A stretch of 64,000 bases of DNA from SVFI01 sp045588655 (GCA_045588655.1 JAZNEP010000035.1:124001-188000), one strand, 5' to 3'. Counted from the first letter of the stretch, positions 8,846 to 18,786 are shown. Numbers and translations are program-made. The notes: a model not told the origin generated them from the sequence alone.

Positions 8846-11083
8846 ATGGAAGAAAGAATCATACAAACCGAATATTCGGAAGTAATGGAAAAATCGTATA
8901 TTGATTATGCGATGAGTGTTATTATTTCCAGAGCGCTTCCGGATATACGAGATGGTTTGAAGCCGGTACAGAGAAGAACACTTTATGATATGTCAGAGCT
9001 CGGCATTAAATTTGATAAGCCGTATCGTAAATGTGCCCGTATTGTCGGAGATACTATGGGTAAATATCATCCGCATGGGGATAGCTCTATTTATGATGCG
9101 CTTGTTGTTATGGCACAGGATTTTAAAAAGGGACTTCCGCTTGTAGATGGGCATGGTAACTTTGGCTCAATCGAAGGAGACGGTGCTGCTGCAATGCGTT
9201 ATACAGAGGCACGTCTGCAGAAAATTACACAAACAGCATTTTTAGAAGATCTAGATAAAGATGTAGTGGATTTTATGCCAAACTTTGATGAGACCGAAAA
9301 GGAACCGGTTGTACTTCCGGTAAAAATTCCAAACCTCCTTGTGAATGGGGCTGAGGGTATTGCGGTAGGTATGGCAACCAGTATTCCGACGCACAACCTT
9401 TCGGAAGTGATTGATGCAACAAAAGCATTTATGCGTGACGAATCGATGTCAACTCGTGAACTTATGAAATATATCAAGGGACCGGATTTTCCGACCGGAG
9501 GTATGGTTTGTAATAAAGATGATTTGCTTGATATTTATGAGACCGGGACCGGTAAACTAAGACTTCGCGGAACGGTTGTACAGGAAAAAGGGAAAGCCGG
9601 AAAGACGAATGTGGTGATTACGGAAATTCCATATACAATGATTGGCGCGAACATCTCAAAATTTCTTTTTGATGTAGCAGCACTGGCAGAATCAAAGAAG
9701 ACCAATGATATTGTGGATATTACCAATCAGTCGTCAAAAGAAGGAATTCGTATTGTAATTGAACTCCGTAAAGATGCGGATGTTGAGAATTTTATTAACC
9801 TTTTATATAAAAAAACAAAATTGGAAGATACGTTCGGTGTCAATATGCTTGCAGTTGCAGACGGACGTCCGGAAACACTTGGACTTCGTGGTGTTTTACA
9901 ACATTTTGTTAAATTCCAGTTTGAAGTAACGACCAGAAAATATAAGACACTTCTCGCCAAAGAGATGGAGCGAAAAGAAGTGCAGGAAGGTCTCATAAAA
10001 GCATGTAATGTAATTGATTTGATTATTGAAATTCTTCGTGGTTCCAAAGACAGAGCGATGGCAAAAAAATGTCTCGTGGAAGGAGACACAACAGGAATTA
10101 AATTCAAGTTTAAAGAATCACGCATTATGGCAGAACAGCTTATGTTTTCGGAAAAACAGGCCAATGCCATATTGGAAATGCGCTTGTATAAGTTGATTGG
10201 ACTTGAAATAGAAGCTCTTATTAAAGAACATGATGAAACGATGGCAAATATTTATCGATATGAAGATATTCTTGCGAGTCGTGATTCTATGACGCAGGTT
10301 ATTATCAATGAACTTGATGATATTAAGAAAGAATATGGAAGAAAACGTCGCACAGTGGTAGGAAATACAGAACAGGCTGTCTATGTTGAGAAGAAAATAG
10401 AGGAAATGGATGTATGTTTCCTGATGGATAAGTTTGGTTATGCCAGAACAGTAGATATGGCCACGTTTGAAAGAAATAAAGAGGCTGCTCTTTCAGAAAA
10501 CAAGTATGTTTTTGTGTGTAAAAACACAGGGAAGGTGTGTGTGTTTACCAATAAAGGCCTTCTTCATACCATTAAAGTATCCGACATACCATTTGGAAAA
10601 TTTAGGGACAAAGGAGTACCGATAGACAATATCAGTAATTATAATACTTCGGAGGAAGAGATTGTCTGTGTGGCGAGTCAGTCGGAATTAAATCTTTACC
10701 GCGTTATTTTCGTGACGGAGACTGCGATGGTTAAAATAGTGGACGGTGGAGAGTTTGATGTGAGCAAACGTAGCGTTGCAGCAACAAAACTGCAGGATGG
10801 CGATAACGTAGTGAGTGTAGAAGTATTAAAACAACAGCGCAATATTGTACTTCGTTCCGACGAGGGATACTTCCTTCGTTTTCCACTGGAGGAAATTCCA
10901 GAGAAGAAAAAAGCGGCGATTGGCGTGCGTGGTATGAAATTAGCCGGAAAAGATAAGATTACGGACGTATACTATACACAGAACGCTGTCGAACAAACGA
11001 TAGAATATAAAGAGAAAATGCTTGAACTGAACAAGATTAAGATGGGAAAACGAGACGGAAAAGGTGTAAAGGTAAGAGCATAG
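8846..11083 (+). CDS. parC: type IIA DNA topoisomerase subunit A (ParC-like)
   Basis: 745 residues beginning MEERIIQTEYSEVMEKSYID, the normal start for the family; an in-frame ATG at 8831 has no usable ribosome binding site. The catalytic tyrosine lies in AMRYTEARL near residue 119. The quinolone-resistance region GKYHPHGDSSIYDALV keeps the Ser and Asp of sensitive enzymes. The C-terminal beta-pinwheel (about 490-735) has no QRRGGKG-type GyrA box, so DNA wrapping and negative supercoiling are not expected; this argues for topoisomerase IV rather than gyrase. Confidence 0.9.
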   Translation: MEERIIQTEYSEVMEKSYIDYAMSVIISRALPDIRDGLKPVQRRTLYDMSELGIKFDKPYRKCARIVGDTMGKYHPHGDSSIYDALVVMAQDFKKGLPLVDGHGNFGSIEGDGAAAMRYTEARLQKITQTAFLEDLDKDVVDFMPNFDETEKEPVVLPVKIPNLLVNGAEGIAVGMATSIPTHNLSEVIDATKAFMRDESMSTRELMKYIKGPDFPTGGMVCNKDDLLDIYETGTGKLRLRGTVVQEKGKAGKTNVVITEIPYTMIGANISKFLFDVAALAESKKTNDIVDITNQSSKEGIRIVIELRKDADVENFINLLYKKTKLEDTFGVNMLAVADGRPETLGLRGVLQHFVKFQFEVTTRKYKTLLAKEMERKEVQEGLIKACNVIDLIIEILRGSKDRAMAKKCLVEGDTTGIKFKFKESRIMAEQLMFSEKQANAILEMRLYKLIGLEIEALIKEHDETMANIYRYEDILASRDSMTQVIINELDDIKKEYGRKRRTVVGNTEQAVYVEKKIEEMDVCFLMDKFGYARTVDMATFERNKEAALSENKYVFVCKNTGKVCVFTNKGLLHTIKVSDIPFGKFRDKGVPIDNISNYNTSEEEIVCVASQSELNLYRVIFVTETAMVKIVDGGEFDVSKRSVAATKLQDGDNVVSVEVLKQQRNIVLRSDEGYFLRFPLEEIPEKKKAAIGVRGMKLAGKDKITDVYYTQNAVEQTIEYKEKMLELNKIKMGKRDGKGVKVRA

Positions 11084-11092
11084 GAGGATAAC

Positions 11093-11650
11093 ATGCGAGT
11101 AATAGCAGGCACAGCAAGAAGTCTTCAGCTAAAGACTCCGCTTGGAGATCATACAAGACCAACCACAGATCGTATTAAGGAAACATTATTTAATATGATT
11201 CAAGGAGAAATTCCGGGAGCGGTGTTTCTTGATTTGTTTGCAGGGAGCGGAAGCATCGGAATTGAAGCATTGAGTCGGGGCGCAGCATTCGCTGTATTTG
11301 TTGAAAATGATAAAAATGCGCAGGTATGTATTGAAGAGAATCTGACGCATACCAAATTTAGGCCTAAAACGGTACTTTGTAAACAGGATGTGTTTGTATC
11401 GTTGCAGTCATTGGAGTATAAATATGATTTTGATGTGATTTTCATGGATCCGCCATATGATCAGGAACTTGAGCGAAGAGTCCTTGAATATCTAACGGTA
11501 TCCAGTCTGATTACAGAAGATACCCTGATTATTTTTGAAGCTTCTCTGGATACGGATATTTCATATTTGGAGGCGCTCGGTTATGATTTGATAAAAGAGA
11601 AAAAATACAAGACGAACAAACATGTATTTGTGCAGAGGAGTATACGATGA
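11093..11650 (+). CDS. rsmD: 16S rRNA (guanine966-N2)-methyltransferase RsmD
   Basis: 185 residues, a Rossmann-type methyltransferase. The SAM-binding loop is LDLFAGSGSIGIEALSRGA (about 43-61) and the catalytic motif IV is DPPY. The N-terminal MRVIAGTARS and RPTTDRIKETLFN are characteristic of RsmD. It methylates G966 of 16S rRNA in the small-subunit head. Ribosome binding site AGGAGG precedes the ATG. The stop overlaps the coaD start by 4 bases (ATGA), the usual rsmD-coaD coupling. Confidence 0.95.
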   Translation: MRVIAGTARSLQLKTPLGDHTRPTTDRIKETLFNMIQGEIPGAVFLDLFAGSGSIGIEALSRGAAFAVFVENDKNAQVCIEENLTHTKFRPKTVLCKQDVFVSLQSLEYKYDFDVIFMDPPYDQELERRVLEYLTVSSLITEDTLIIFEASLDTDISYLEALGYDLIKEKKYKTNKHVFVQRSIR

Positions 11651-12135
11651 GTAAAGCAATTTATCCCGGAAGTTTTGATCCGATGACCTGCGGGCATTTG
11701 GATGTCATCCGCAGATCGGCAAAAATTTTTGACGAATTAACAGTAAGTGTATTGAACAATGTAAATAAATCTGCATTGTTTTCTGTAGAAGAACGTGTTA
11801 ATATATTGAAGGAAGCGACAAAAGACATTCCTAACGTGAAAGTAGAAAGTTTTAGTGGACTTTTGATTGATTATGCGCAAAAAAAGGAGACACATGTGGT
11901 GATTCGTGGCCTTCGCGCAATCACAGATTTTGAGTATGAGTTACAGATTGCGCAGACAAATCGTAAGCTTTCCGGCGGTAAGCTGGACACTATGTTTCTG
12001 ACAACATCATTGGAATATGCATATCTTAGTTCTTCTACGGTAAAGGAGATTGCAAGTTTTGGTGGAGATATATCCGAATGTGTCCCGGAATTTGTAGCGG
12101 AAATGGTATATGACAAATTTGGTATAAAACGCTAG
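11647..12135 (+). CDS. coaD: phosphopantetheine adenylyltransferase
   Basis: 162 residues. The nucleotidyltransferase signature is GSFDPMTCGHLDVI (about 8-21, with the T/HxGH motif), and the C-terminal LSSSTVKEIASFGG closes the ATP site. CoaD transfers AMP from ATP to 4'-phosphopantetheine, the penultimate step of coenzyme A synthesis. It overlaps rsmD by 4 bases and is followed by a coiled-coil gene, an order common in Lachnospiraceae. Confidence 0.97.
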   Translation: MSKAIYPGSFDPMTCGHLDVIRRSAKIFDELTVSVLNNVNKSALFSVEERVNILKEATKDIPNVKVESFSGLLIDYAQKKETHVVIRGLRAITDFEYELQIAQTNRKLSGGKLDTMFLTTSLEYAYLSSSTVKEIASFGGDISECVPEFVAEMVYDKFGIKR

Positions 12136-12162
12136 CAGATAAAGTAAAAGGAGAAAAGCAGT

Positions 12163-12783
12163 ATGAGTACGAAGATTGAACAGCTGATCGATGAGATTGA
12201 GGATTATATTGAAGGATGTAAATATAAGCCGTTGTCATCTACTATTATCATGGTAAATAAAGATGAGATTGAGGAGCTTCTTCGCGAACTGCGAATGAAA
12301 ACGCCGGATGAGATTAAGCGTTATCAAAAGATTATCAGTAATAAAGAAGCTATATTAAATGATGCCAGACAGAAGGCCGAAGCACTGATTAACGAAGCGG
12401 CTGTTCATACAAATGAGTTGGTGAGCGAGCATGAGATTATGCAGCAGGCACATGCGCAGGCACAGGAGATTGTGGAACTTGCGACCAGACAGGCGCAGGA
12501 GATTTTAGATAAAGCTACGATGGAAGCGAACGAAATGCGTGCAGCAGCGATTGGATACACCGATTCTAATCTTGGAAGCATGGAAGATATTCTAGCGCAT
12601 TCGATTGATATTGCGGCGTTTAATTACGAGAAGTTGATGACGCAGCTGAATGAATGTATTACAGTTATTCAGACAAATCGTGCACAGTTATATCCGGTAG
12701 AGGAAATGGCTGCGGTAGAGGCTGACAGTGCTGCAGTATATCCGGAAAATGATGCCAAAGGTGAAGCAATTGATTTAATATAA
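12163..12783 (+). CDS. coiled-coil protein, often annotated as V-ATPase subunit H-like
   Basis: 206 residues. After an N-terminal motif (IEQLIDEIEDYIEGCKYKPL) comes a long Ala/Glu/Gln-rich coiled coil (about 60-135) resembling DivIVA or ATPase stalk subunits, then a C-terminal region with LGSMEDILAHS. Similar proteins beside coaD in Clostridia carry the name ATPase or V-type subunit H, but there is no other V-ATPase gene here, so that name is probably based only on coiled-coil similarity. Function unknown; a scaffold or division-site role is possible. Its end overlaps the end of convergent ylbJ by 9 bases. Confidence 0.75.
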   Translation: MSTKIEQLIDEIEDYIEGCKYKPLSSTIIMVNKDEIEELLRELRMKTPDEIKRYQKIISNKEAILNDARQKAEALINEAAVHTNELVSEHEIMQQAHAQAQEIVELATRQAQEILDKATMEANEMRAAAIGYTDSNLGSMEDILAHSIDIAAFNYEKLMTQLNECITVIQTNRAQLYPVEEMAAVEADSAAVYPENDAKGEAIDLI

Positions 12784-13740
12784 GATGGTATAAAAAAAGA
12801 AACAGAGTAGGGTTGTTATGCTGCATAATATTATTTTATGCAGCATATATTTTTGCCTGGAAAGTATAGTACCCTGCATAAGTGCAAAGGTCTGGAAATG
12901 ACAACATAAACCGTTAAAGGAAAAAGCAGCGTATAGAGATGCGAAAAGCAGTGGTTTGAAAGAAATTGACTGCTTAAGACATAGAAGGCCACCGGAGATT
13001 TCCAGAATACTTTGAAACAGAGTATGTAATATAGGAAAATCAGACACAAAAATATAGGGTAAAATTCGAAGCGTATTAAATACAATCATATATCCACCGA
13101 GAGAGGCAATGGATATCAGAGCATTTTGTATCGCATCCGGTAAAGATGGAATAATTGGTAGAACTACAGTATCGAGGGTTTGTCCGTAAGCGGAATGCAT
13201 AGATTTGTGATATTCCTGATCCAGTTTGCTTTTATAGACGGTATAACGCAATAAGATGCCATAGAAAAGCGGGAGCGCATAAAAACAAAATAGCGCCATG
13301 TAGACGGAGGAATCAGGACAGATAGTACCTATAAAAAAACCGAGCATATAGGCCGGTCCGATATTGTTGGTGAAGCATAGAAGATATTCTGTATTGGTTT
13401 TTGATAATATGCCTTTTTTATAAAGATCAATGGCGCATTTTGCACCCAAAGGAAAACCGCACAAAAATCCAAAAAAAATTACAAACAGTGCATCGGCGCT
13501 GTTGCGAAAAATAGGCTTGAAAAGAAGATAAAACGGTCGAATAAACAGTCTGGAGAGACCGGTATATATTAGAAGGTTCATTACAACCATAAAAGGAAAC
13601 AGTGAGATAATCATGTTATCAAACCAGGTTTTTAAACCGATATAGGCAAATTCGGTTGTCTTTTTTGTGAAGAATAGGAGACATAGAATCAGAATCAGAA
13701 ATAGAGCTGAATATACTGTGCTTTTTCGAAAAAATTTCAT
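12775..13740 (-). CDS. ylbJ: YlbJ-like sporulation integral membrane protein
   Basis: 321 residues, about 8 membrane helices. It contains the nucleoside-recognition (Gate) domain signature of the YlbJ/SpoIIIJ-associated family: SLFPFMVVMNLLIYTG near residue 50 and FFGFLCGFPLGAKCA near residue 90. YlbJ is made in the mother cell under sigma-E and is needed for heat-resistant spores in B. subtilis; related Gate proteins are gated channels. It lies tail to tail with the coaD operon, as in other Firmicutes where ylbJ is near coaD and rsmD. Confidence 0.85.
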   Translation of the reverse strand: MKFFRKSTVYSALFLILILCLLFFTKKTTEFAYIGLKTWFDNMIISLFPFMVVMNLLIYTGLSRLFIRPFYLLFKPIFRNSADALFVIFFGFLCGFPLGAKCAIDLYKKGILSKTNTEYLLCFTNNIGPAYMLGFFIGTICPDSSVYMALFCFYALPLFYGILLRYTVYKSKLDQEYHKSMHSAYGQTLDTVVLPIIPSLPDAIQNALISIASLGGYMIVFNTLRILPYIFVSDFPILHTLFQSILEISGGLLCLKQSISFKPLLFASLYAAFSFNGLCCHFQTFALMQGTILSRQKYMLHKIILCSITTLLCFFFYTILY

Positions 13741-13835
13741 AAATCACTCCATAAACAAAAAGAAATAGTGTATACTAGAATAGTATTTTTTAGCAAGAAA
13801 AATTATTCGATTTTTTTATAAAGGCGGGCAAAAAA

Positions 13836-14558
13836 ATGCGTTTGGATAAGTATTTGGCAGATGCCGGTATTGGGACAAGAAGTGAAGTGAAAGCAGCAAT
13901 TAAAAAGAAACTGGTCAGTGTAAATGCAGAGATTATAAACGATCCGGGGATGTCAGTAAACGATGCGGATACGATTTATTATAAAGGGAATCCGGTAAAT
14001 AAAGCAGTAAATCGATATTATATGATGAATAAACCGGCCGGGTGTGTTTGTGCAACGAAGGATAGGGAACAGACGGTTTTGGATTATATGCAGGCAGAAG
14101 ATGCACGACAGGTGTTTCCAGTAGGGCGTCTGGATAAAGATACCGAAGGTTTTCTTCTTCTTACTGATGATGGAATGTTTTCGCATAATCTTATGAGTCC
14201 ACGTAAGCATGTGGATAAGACCTATTATTTTCAGGGAGAAGGAATTCTTCAAGAAAATGCGGTATTACAGATTGCGGAAGGAATTGATATCGGCGATGAC
14301 AAGCCGACGAAGCCGGCTGTGTTAGAAATAATTGACGAGGACAGAGAAAAAAGAAGTATATCAGGAAACTTAACCATTCATGAGGGGCGATATCATCAGG
14401 TCAAAAGAATGTTAGCCCGAATGGGAGTAAGCATTACCTATTTAAAGAGATTATCCATTGGAGAAGTGGAGCTTGATCCAGATTTGAAAGCGGGAGAATA
14501 TCGCATGCTTACAAACGAAGAAGTCATGCTTTTATCGAAAGGAAGGAACAAATCATGA
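13836..14558 (+). CDS. rsuA: 16S rRNA pseudouridine synthase (RsuA/RluB family)
   Basis: 240 residues. An N-terminal S4 RNA-binding domain (MRLDKYLADAGIGTRSE, residues 1-60) is followed by the RsuA-type catalytic domain. The catalytic aspartate lies in VGRLDKDTEGFLLLT near residue 94-108; GRYHQVKRML is the second family motif. Likely target is U516 of 16S rRNA by family, though RluB- or RluE-like specificity cannot be excluded. Ribosome binding site AGGCGGG precedes the ATG. The stop overlaps the YgiQ gene by 4 bases. Confidence 0.9.
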   Translation: MRLDKYLADAGIGTRSEVKAAIKKKLVSVNAEIINDPGMSVNDADTIYYKGNPVNKAVNRYYMMNKPAGCVCATKDREQTVLDYMQAEDARQVFPVGRLDKDTEGFLLLTDDGMFSHNLMSPRKHVDKTYYFQGEGILQENAVLQIAEGIDIGDDKPTKPAVLEIIDEDREKRSISGNLTIHEGRYHQVKRMLARMGVSITYLKRLSIGEVELDPDLKAGEYRMLTNEEVMLLSKGRNKS

Positions 14559-16447
14559 ATTCATTTTTGCCAATATCCCGCGCAGATATGGAAAAAATGC
14601 AGATAGAACAACTGGACTTTGTATATGTTATTGGGGATGCATATGTAGATCATCCTTCATTTGGTCATGCAATTATCTCGCGCGTATTGCAGGCGCATGG
14701 ATATACGGTTGGAATTATTTCACAACCGGATTGGAGGGACGATCAAAGTATTACAATTTTAGGGCGTCCGAGATTAGGATTTCTTGTTTCTAGTGGAAAT
14801 ATGGATTCTATGGTAAATCATTACTTTGTGTCGAAAAAAAGAAGACAAAATGATGCATATACTCCGGGGGGACAAACAAATAAACGTCCGGATTATGCTG
14901 CGGTTGTATATGGTAATCTAATACGAAAAGCCTATAAAGATGTTCCGATTATTCTTGGTGGAATAGAAGCCAGTCTCCGTAGATTGGCGCATTATGATTA
15001 TTGGTCTGATAAATTAAAACGTTCGATTTTGCTCGATAGTGGTGCGGATTTGATTTCCTACGGTATGGGTGAAAAAACAATAGTAGAGATTGCAGATGCG
15101 CTAGCCAGCGGAATGAATATTTCTGAACTTACATTTATTCGAGGAACTGTCTATAAGACTAGATCGGAAGATAGTTTTTACGAAGAAATTCGTCTGCCGG
15201 CCTTTGAAATAATGCAGAATAAAAAAAAGGAATATGCGCGAAGTTTTAAAACACAATATGATAATACCGATCCATTTACAGGAAAAATGTTAGTAGAGGA
15301 ATATCCGCATCAGGTATATGTGGTACAAAATCCACCACAGGAGCCGTTAACAACGGAGGAGATGGACCGCGTGTATGCGCTTCCGTATATGAGACGAGAG
15401 CATCCATCTTATGATAGACTGGGAGGGGTCCCGGCCACAAAGGAAATTCAGTTTTCACTTATCAGCAATCGAGGGTGTTTTGGGGGTTGCAGTTTTTGTG
15501 CGTTGACTTTTCATCAGGGGCGTACGGTTCAGGTGCGCAGTCATGAATCGATACTTGAAGAAGCGAAATGTATGACGCAAGATAGAGATTTTAAGGGATA
15601 TATTCATGATGTAGGAGGACCGACGGCTAATTTCCGTCAGCCATCTTGTCAAAAACAACTAAAACACGGCGTATGTAAGGAAAAACAATGTCTGTTTCCA
15701 AAGCCATGCAAAAATATGGTGGCAGACCATTCCGACTATGTTTCGTTACTTCGTAAACTTCGTAAGTTACCGAAAGTGAAAAAAGTGTTTATTCGATCCG
15801 GCATTCGATTTGATTATTTGCTTGCAGATAAAAAGGATATTTTTTTTGATGAACTGATAAAGTACCATGTCAGCGGACAGTTAAAAGTGGCGCCTGAACA
15901 TATTTGTGATACTGTTTTGAAGCGTATGGGAAAACCGTCGAATGCGGTGTTTGAGCAATTTTTAAAAAAATACAAACAAAAAAACGAAACGTTTCATATG
16001 GATCAGTATGTAGTACCCTATCTTATGTCATCGCATCCGGGATCAACCCTAAAGGAGGCGATTGCACTTGCGGAATATATAAGAGACTTGGGATATATGC
16101 CTCAACAGGTACAGGATTTTTATCCGACTCCTTCTACGATGTCAACGGTTATGTATTACACCGGGATTGATCCGAGGGATATGTCAAATGTTTATGTAGT
16201 GAAAAATCCGCATGAAAAAGCTATGCAAAGAGCGCTGATTCAATATAAGAATCCGGAAAATTATGAACTGGTAAAAGAAGCTCTGATAACAGCTCATAGA
16301 GAAGATTTGATTGGCTTTGATAAAAGATGTTTGATACCACCAAGAAAAATGGCACCGAAAAAAATGGAGCCGAAAAAAAGAGAATACCAAAAGCTGTCGA
16401 CCAAAAAGAAACCTAAAAAATCAGGGAACAGAAAGGGAAAACGATGA
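14555..16447 (+). CDS. YgiQ family radical SAM protein
   Basis: 630 residues, normal for YgiQ (UPF0313). The N-terminal YgiQ domain opens with FLPISRADMEKMQIEQLDFV and contains the VIGDAYVDHPSFGHAII stretch. The radical SAM cluster motif is CxxxCxxC in RGCFGGCSFCALTFHQGR at about residues 307-324, followed by a second Cys-rich patch (CQKQ..GVCKEKQCLFPKPC) near residues 365-385. The last 35 residues are Lys/Pro-rich and probably disordered. The reaction is unknown. It overlaps both neighbours by 4 bases, so it is tightly coupled to rsuA and the dehydrogenase. Confidence 0.93.
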   Translation: MNSFLPISRADMEKMQIEQLDFVYVIGDAYVDHPSFGHAIISRVLQAHGYTVGIISQPDWRDDQSITILGRPRLGFLVSSGNMDSMVNHYFVSKKRRQNDAYTPGGQTNKRPDYAAVVYGNLIRKAYKDVPIILGGIEASLRRLAHYDYWSDKLKRSILLDSGADLISYGMGEKTIVEIADALASGMNISELTFIRGTVYKTRSEDSFYEEIRLPAFEIMQNKKKEYARSFKTQYDNTDPFTGKMLVEEYPHQVYVVQNPPQEPLTTEEMDRVYALPYMRREHPSYDRLGGVPATKEIQFSLISNRGCFGGCSFCALTFHQGRTVQVRSHESILEEAKCMTQDRDFKGYIHDVGGPTANFRQPSCQKQLKHGVCKEKQCLFPKPCKNMVADHSDYVSLLRKLRKLPKVKKVFIRSGIRFDYLLADKKDIFFDELIKYHVSGQLKVAPEHICDTVLKRMGKPSNAVFEQFLKKYKQKNETFHMDQYVVPYLMSSHPGSTLKEAIALAEYIRDLGYMPQQVQDFYPTPSTMSTVMYYTGIDPRDMSNVYVVKNPHEKAMQRALIQYKNPENYELVKEALITAHREDLIGFDKRCLIPPRKMAPKKMEPKKREYQKLSTKKKPKKSGNRKGKR

Positions 16448-17217
16448 AAATTGCAATAATTACAGGAGCATCATCAGGCATGGGACAGGAATTTGCAAGA
16501 CAGATCAACGAAAAATGTCTCGGCATTGATGAAATATGGCTGATTGCACGTAGAAGAGACAGATTGGAGGATTTAGCAGATGAATTGACTGCCAAGGTCA
16601 AAGTGTTTGCGATGGATCTTTGTGCGGAAGATGCATATGGAGAGCTTAGAGATGCATTGATTCGTGAGAAACCGCAAATATGTATCGCAGTTAATTGTGC
16701 TGGATTTGGAAAGACAGGTCCATTTATTCAGATTGATGAGGAAGCATCACTTGGTATGATTGATTTAAATTGTCGAGCATTAACCAAAATGACATATCTG
16801 CTTCTTCCATATATGAAAAAGAAAAGTTATCTGATTCAGGTGGCATCTGTGGCAGGTATTCTTCCGCAACCTAATTTTGCAGTGTATGCGGCTAGTAAAG
16901 CATATGTACTTTCATTGAGTAGGGCACTGCGCGAAGAACTTCGTTCGAAAGGTGTATGCGTAACGGCGGTTTGCCCGGGACCGGTGGCAACTGATTTTTT
17001 TGCTATTGCAGAGGAAACAGGTTCTGCATTTGCTCTAAAGAAGTATTTTATGGCGAAAAAAGAAAAGGTGGTTGCAAAAGCATTAAAAGATACGTTCCAT
17101 AAAAAAGATGTTTCCGTGTATGGGGTGTCGATGAATGCTCTTCGAATTTTAGTGAAAATTGTACCACAACGATTGATTCTATATATCTATGCAAAAATGT
17201 GCAGAAATGTATTGTAG
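16444..17217 (+). CDS. short-chain dehydrogenase/reductase
   Basis: 257 residues, classical SDR. The NAD(P) loop is TGASSGMGQE (residues 7-16), the NAG-equivalent is NCAGFGKTG near 86, and the active site is YAASK near 148 with an upstream Ser in VASVAG. PGPVATDFF completes the fold. Substrate cannot be told from sequence; the closest types are DltE/YqjQ-like dehydrogenases. It overlaps the YgiQ gene by 4 bases, which suggests shared transcription rather than a shared pathway. Confidence 0.88.
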   Translation: MKIAIITGASSGMGQEFARQINEKCLGIDEIWLIARRRDRLEDLADELTAKVKVFAMDLCAEDAYGELRDALIREKPQICIAVNCAGFGKTGPFIQIDEEASLGMIDLNCRALTKMTYLLLPYMKKKSYLIQVASVAGILPQPNFAVYAASKAYVLSLSRALREELRSKGVCVTAVCPGPVATDFFAIAEETGSAFALKKYFMAKKEKVVAKALKDTFHKKDVSVYGVSMNALRILVKIVPQRLILYIYAKMCRNVL

Positions 17218-17248
17218 TGAAACAAGAGACAGGAGAGGAAGAGATTAG

Positions 17249-17815
17249 ATGAAACAAAAACTTGTGAGAGGCGAAAAAGGGTACTTGGCACAGAAGAAGA
17301 AAATGGAAATGGTAAAAACAGTGGTTTTATTTGCAGTACCGGTGATCCTCTTTGTGGCGGGGATGATTGCTACGAAGTCAAGAATCAATTTGCTTACCAT
17401 TGTAGCAGTTCTCGGTATGCTTCCGGCCAGCCGGAGCCTGGTGTCTCTTATTATGTACTTAAAGAGCCATGCGATTTCAGAGGAAGATTATGCGCAGATT
17501 CATGATTTGACAAAGAATCTGACCGGAGCCTATGACAATATTTTTACAACCTATGAAAAAACGTATGAAGTACCATCGGTTGTAGTGCGAAGCGGAAATG
17601 TCTGTGGTTATGTAGCAACGGAGTACAAAACGTTGGATAATCTGGAAAAGCATCTTACTGCTTGTATCAAAAAAGAAGGGTATGCAGTGAATGTCAAGAT
17701 TTTTGAGACTATTGAGGCGTACCAAAAACGATTGGAAAGTTTAAACAAATTGAAGGAGACAGACATAGAAAAGGATCTGGCCGTCAGACAAATTTTATTT
17801 GAGGTTTCTTTATGA
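17249..17815 (+). CDS. membrane protein of unknown function
   Basis: 188 residues, not recognised. There are two adjacent membrane helices (about 23-43 and 50-70) after a basic N-terminus, then a cytoplasmic domain of about 115 residues with EEDYAQIHDLTKNL and an aromatic-rich stretch TTYEKTYEVPSVVV. No catalytic motif is visible. It overlaps the RluA-type gene by 4 bases (ATGA) and follows the dehydrogenase by 31 bases, so it belongs to this operon. I have seen such genes before rluA in Lachnospiraceae but know of no function. Confidence 0.7.
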   Translation: MKQKLVRGEKGYLAQKKKMEMVKTVVLFAVPVILFVAGMIATKSRINLLTIVAVLGMLPASRSLVSLIMYLKSHAISEEDYAQIHDLTKNLTGAYDNIFTTYEKTYEVPSVVVRSGNVCGYVATEYKTLDNLEKHLTACIKKEGYAVNVKIFETIEAYQKRLESLNKLKETDIEKDLAVRQILFEVSL

Positions 17816-18786
17816 AAGAATATACAATTACTTCCGCGGAAAGTGGACAAAAATGTATCAAATATTGCGAAAAGATACTACCGAAAGCAGGAAGCGGTTT
17901 TTTGCATAAAATGATGCGCAAAAAGAATATTACAATAAATGGGAAAAAAACAGATGGATCAAAGCGTTTACAAGAGGGCGATGTCCTTCGCTTTTTTTTC
18001 GCAGATGATACCTTTGAACTCTTTGCAGGCACATCAGATGAAAAAGAGACGCATCCATCTCTTGACAAGGAGAGAATCCTCTATGAAGATGAGCATGTGC
18101 TGTTTTATAACAAACCGGTAGGGGTCTTATCACAGAAAGCCAGGCCGGAAGATGTTTCAATAAATGAAATGCTCCTGTCATATTTAAAAGATAAAAGAAC
18201 AGATACCATCAGTAAAGCATCGATATGCAATCGACTTGACCGCAATACTTCAGGTATTGTAATTTGCGGAAAAACGTATCAAGGTTTGCGTAGGATGAAT
18301 GAGAGAATTGCAGATAGAAGCATCGGAAAGTATTATCATTGTATTGTTTGTGGAACGGTAGATTGTCCAATTTTACTTCATGGTTATCTTAAAAAAGATG
18401 AGAAGAGTAATAAAGTGGAGATTCGTAAAGCTGCTTTTGAGGGAGCTTCCTACATTGAAACAGAAATCAGACCATTAATTAGTGGAGCAGAGTTGTCATT
18501 GTTGGAGGTTCATCTGATTACCGGGAAAACACATCAAATTCGTTCGTCTCTTGCTGATATGGGTCATGCGATTTTGGGAGACTACAAATATGGTAATAAG
18601 GATATGAATGACAGATTTAAAAAGAAATACGGATTAAAATGTCAATTGCTGCACGCATACAGGGTGGTTTTCCCTGAAATGGAAGGTGAGCTTGCGCGGC
18701 TTAGCAGAAAAGAAATCATAGCACCAAAACCGGAGCTGTTTATGCAGATTGAGAAGGAGGAAATCCATGGCTACGTGGAACTCTAG
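17812..18786 (+). CDS. RluA/RluC family pseudouridine synthase
   Basis: 324 residues. An N-terminal S4-like domain (about 20-75: FLHKMMRKKNITINGKK) precedes the RluA catalytic domain with the active-site Asp in CNRLDRNTSGIVICGK near residue 143. TGKTHQIRSSLADMGHAILGD is split over the second conserved block near 243. Likely acts on 23S rRNA; the exact uridine cannot be inferred. The start overlaps the preceding membrane gene and the end overlaps recU by 20 bases. Confidence 0.9.
   Translation: MKEYTITSAESGQKCIKYCEKILPKAGSGFLHKMMRKKNITINGKKTDGSKRLQEGDVLRFFFADDTFELFAGTSDEKETHPSLDKERILYEDEHVLFYNKPVGVLSQKARPEDVSINEMLLSYLKDKRTDTISKASICNRLDRNTSGIVICGKTYQGLRRMNERIADRSIGKYYHCIVCGTVDCPILLHGYLKKDEKSNKVEIRKAAFEGASYIETEIRPLISGAELSLLEVHLITGKTHQIRSSLADMGHAILGDYKYGNKDMNDRFKKKYGLKCQLLHAYRVVFPEMEGELARLSRKEIIAPKPELFMQIEKEEIHGYVEL

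Noticed and set aside
12163..12783. V-type ATPase subunit H.
   Set aside because: Similarity is only coiled-coil composition and no other V-ATPase subunit gene is in the window.
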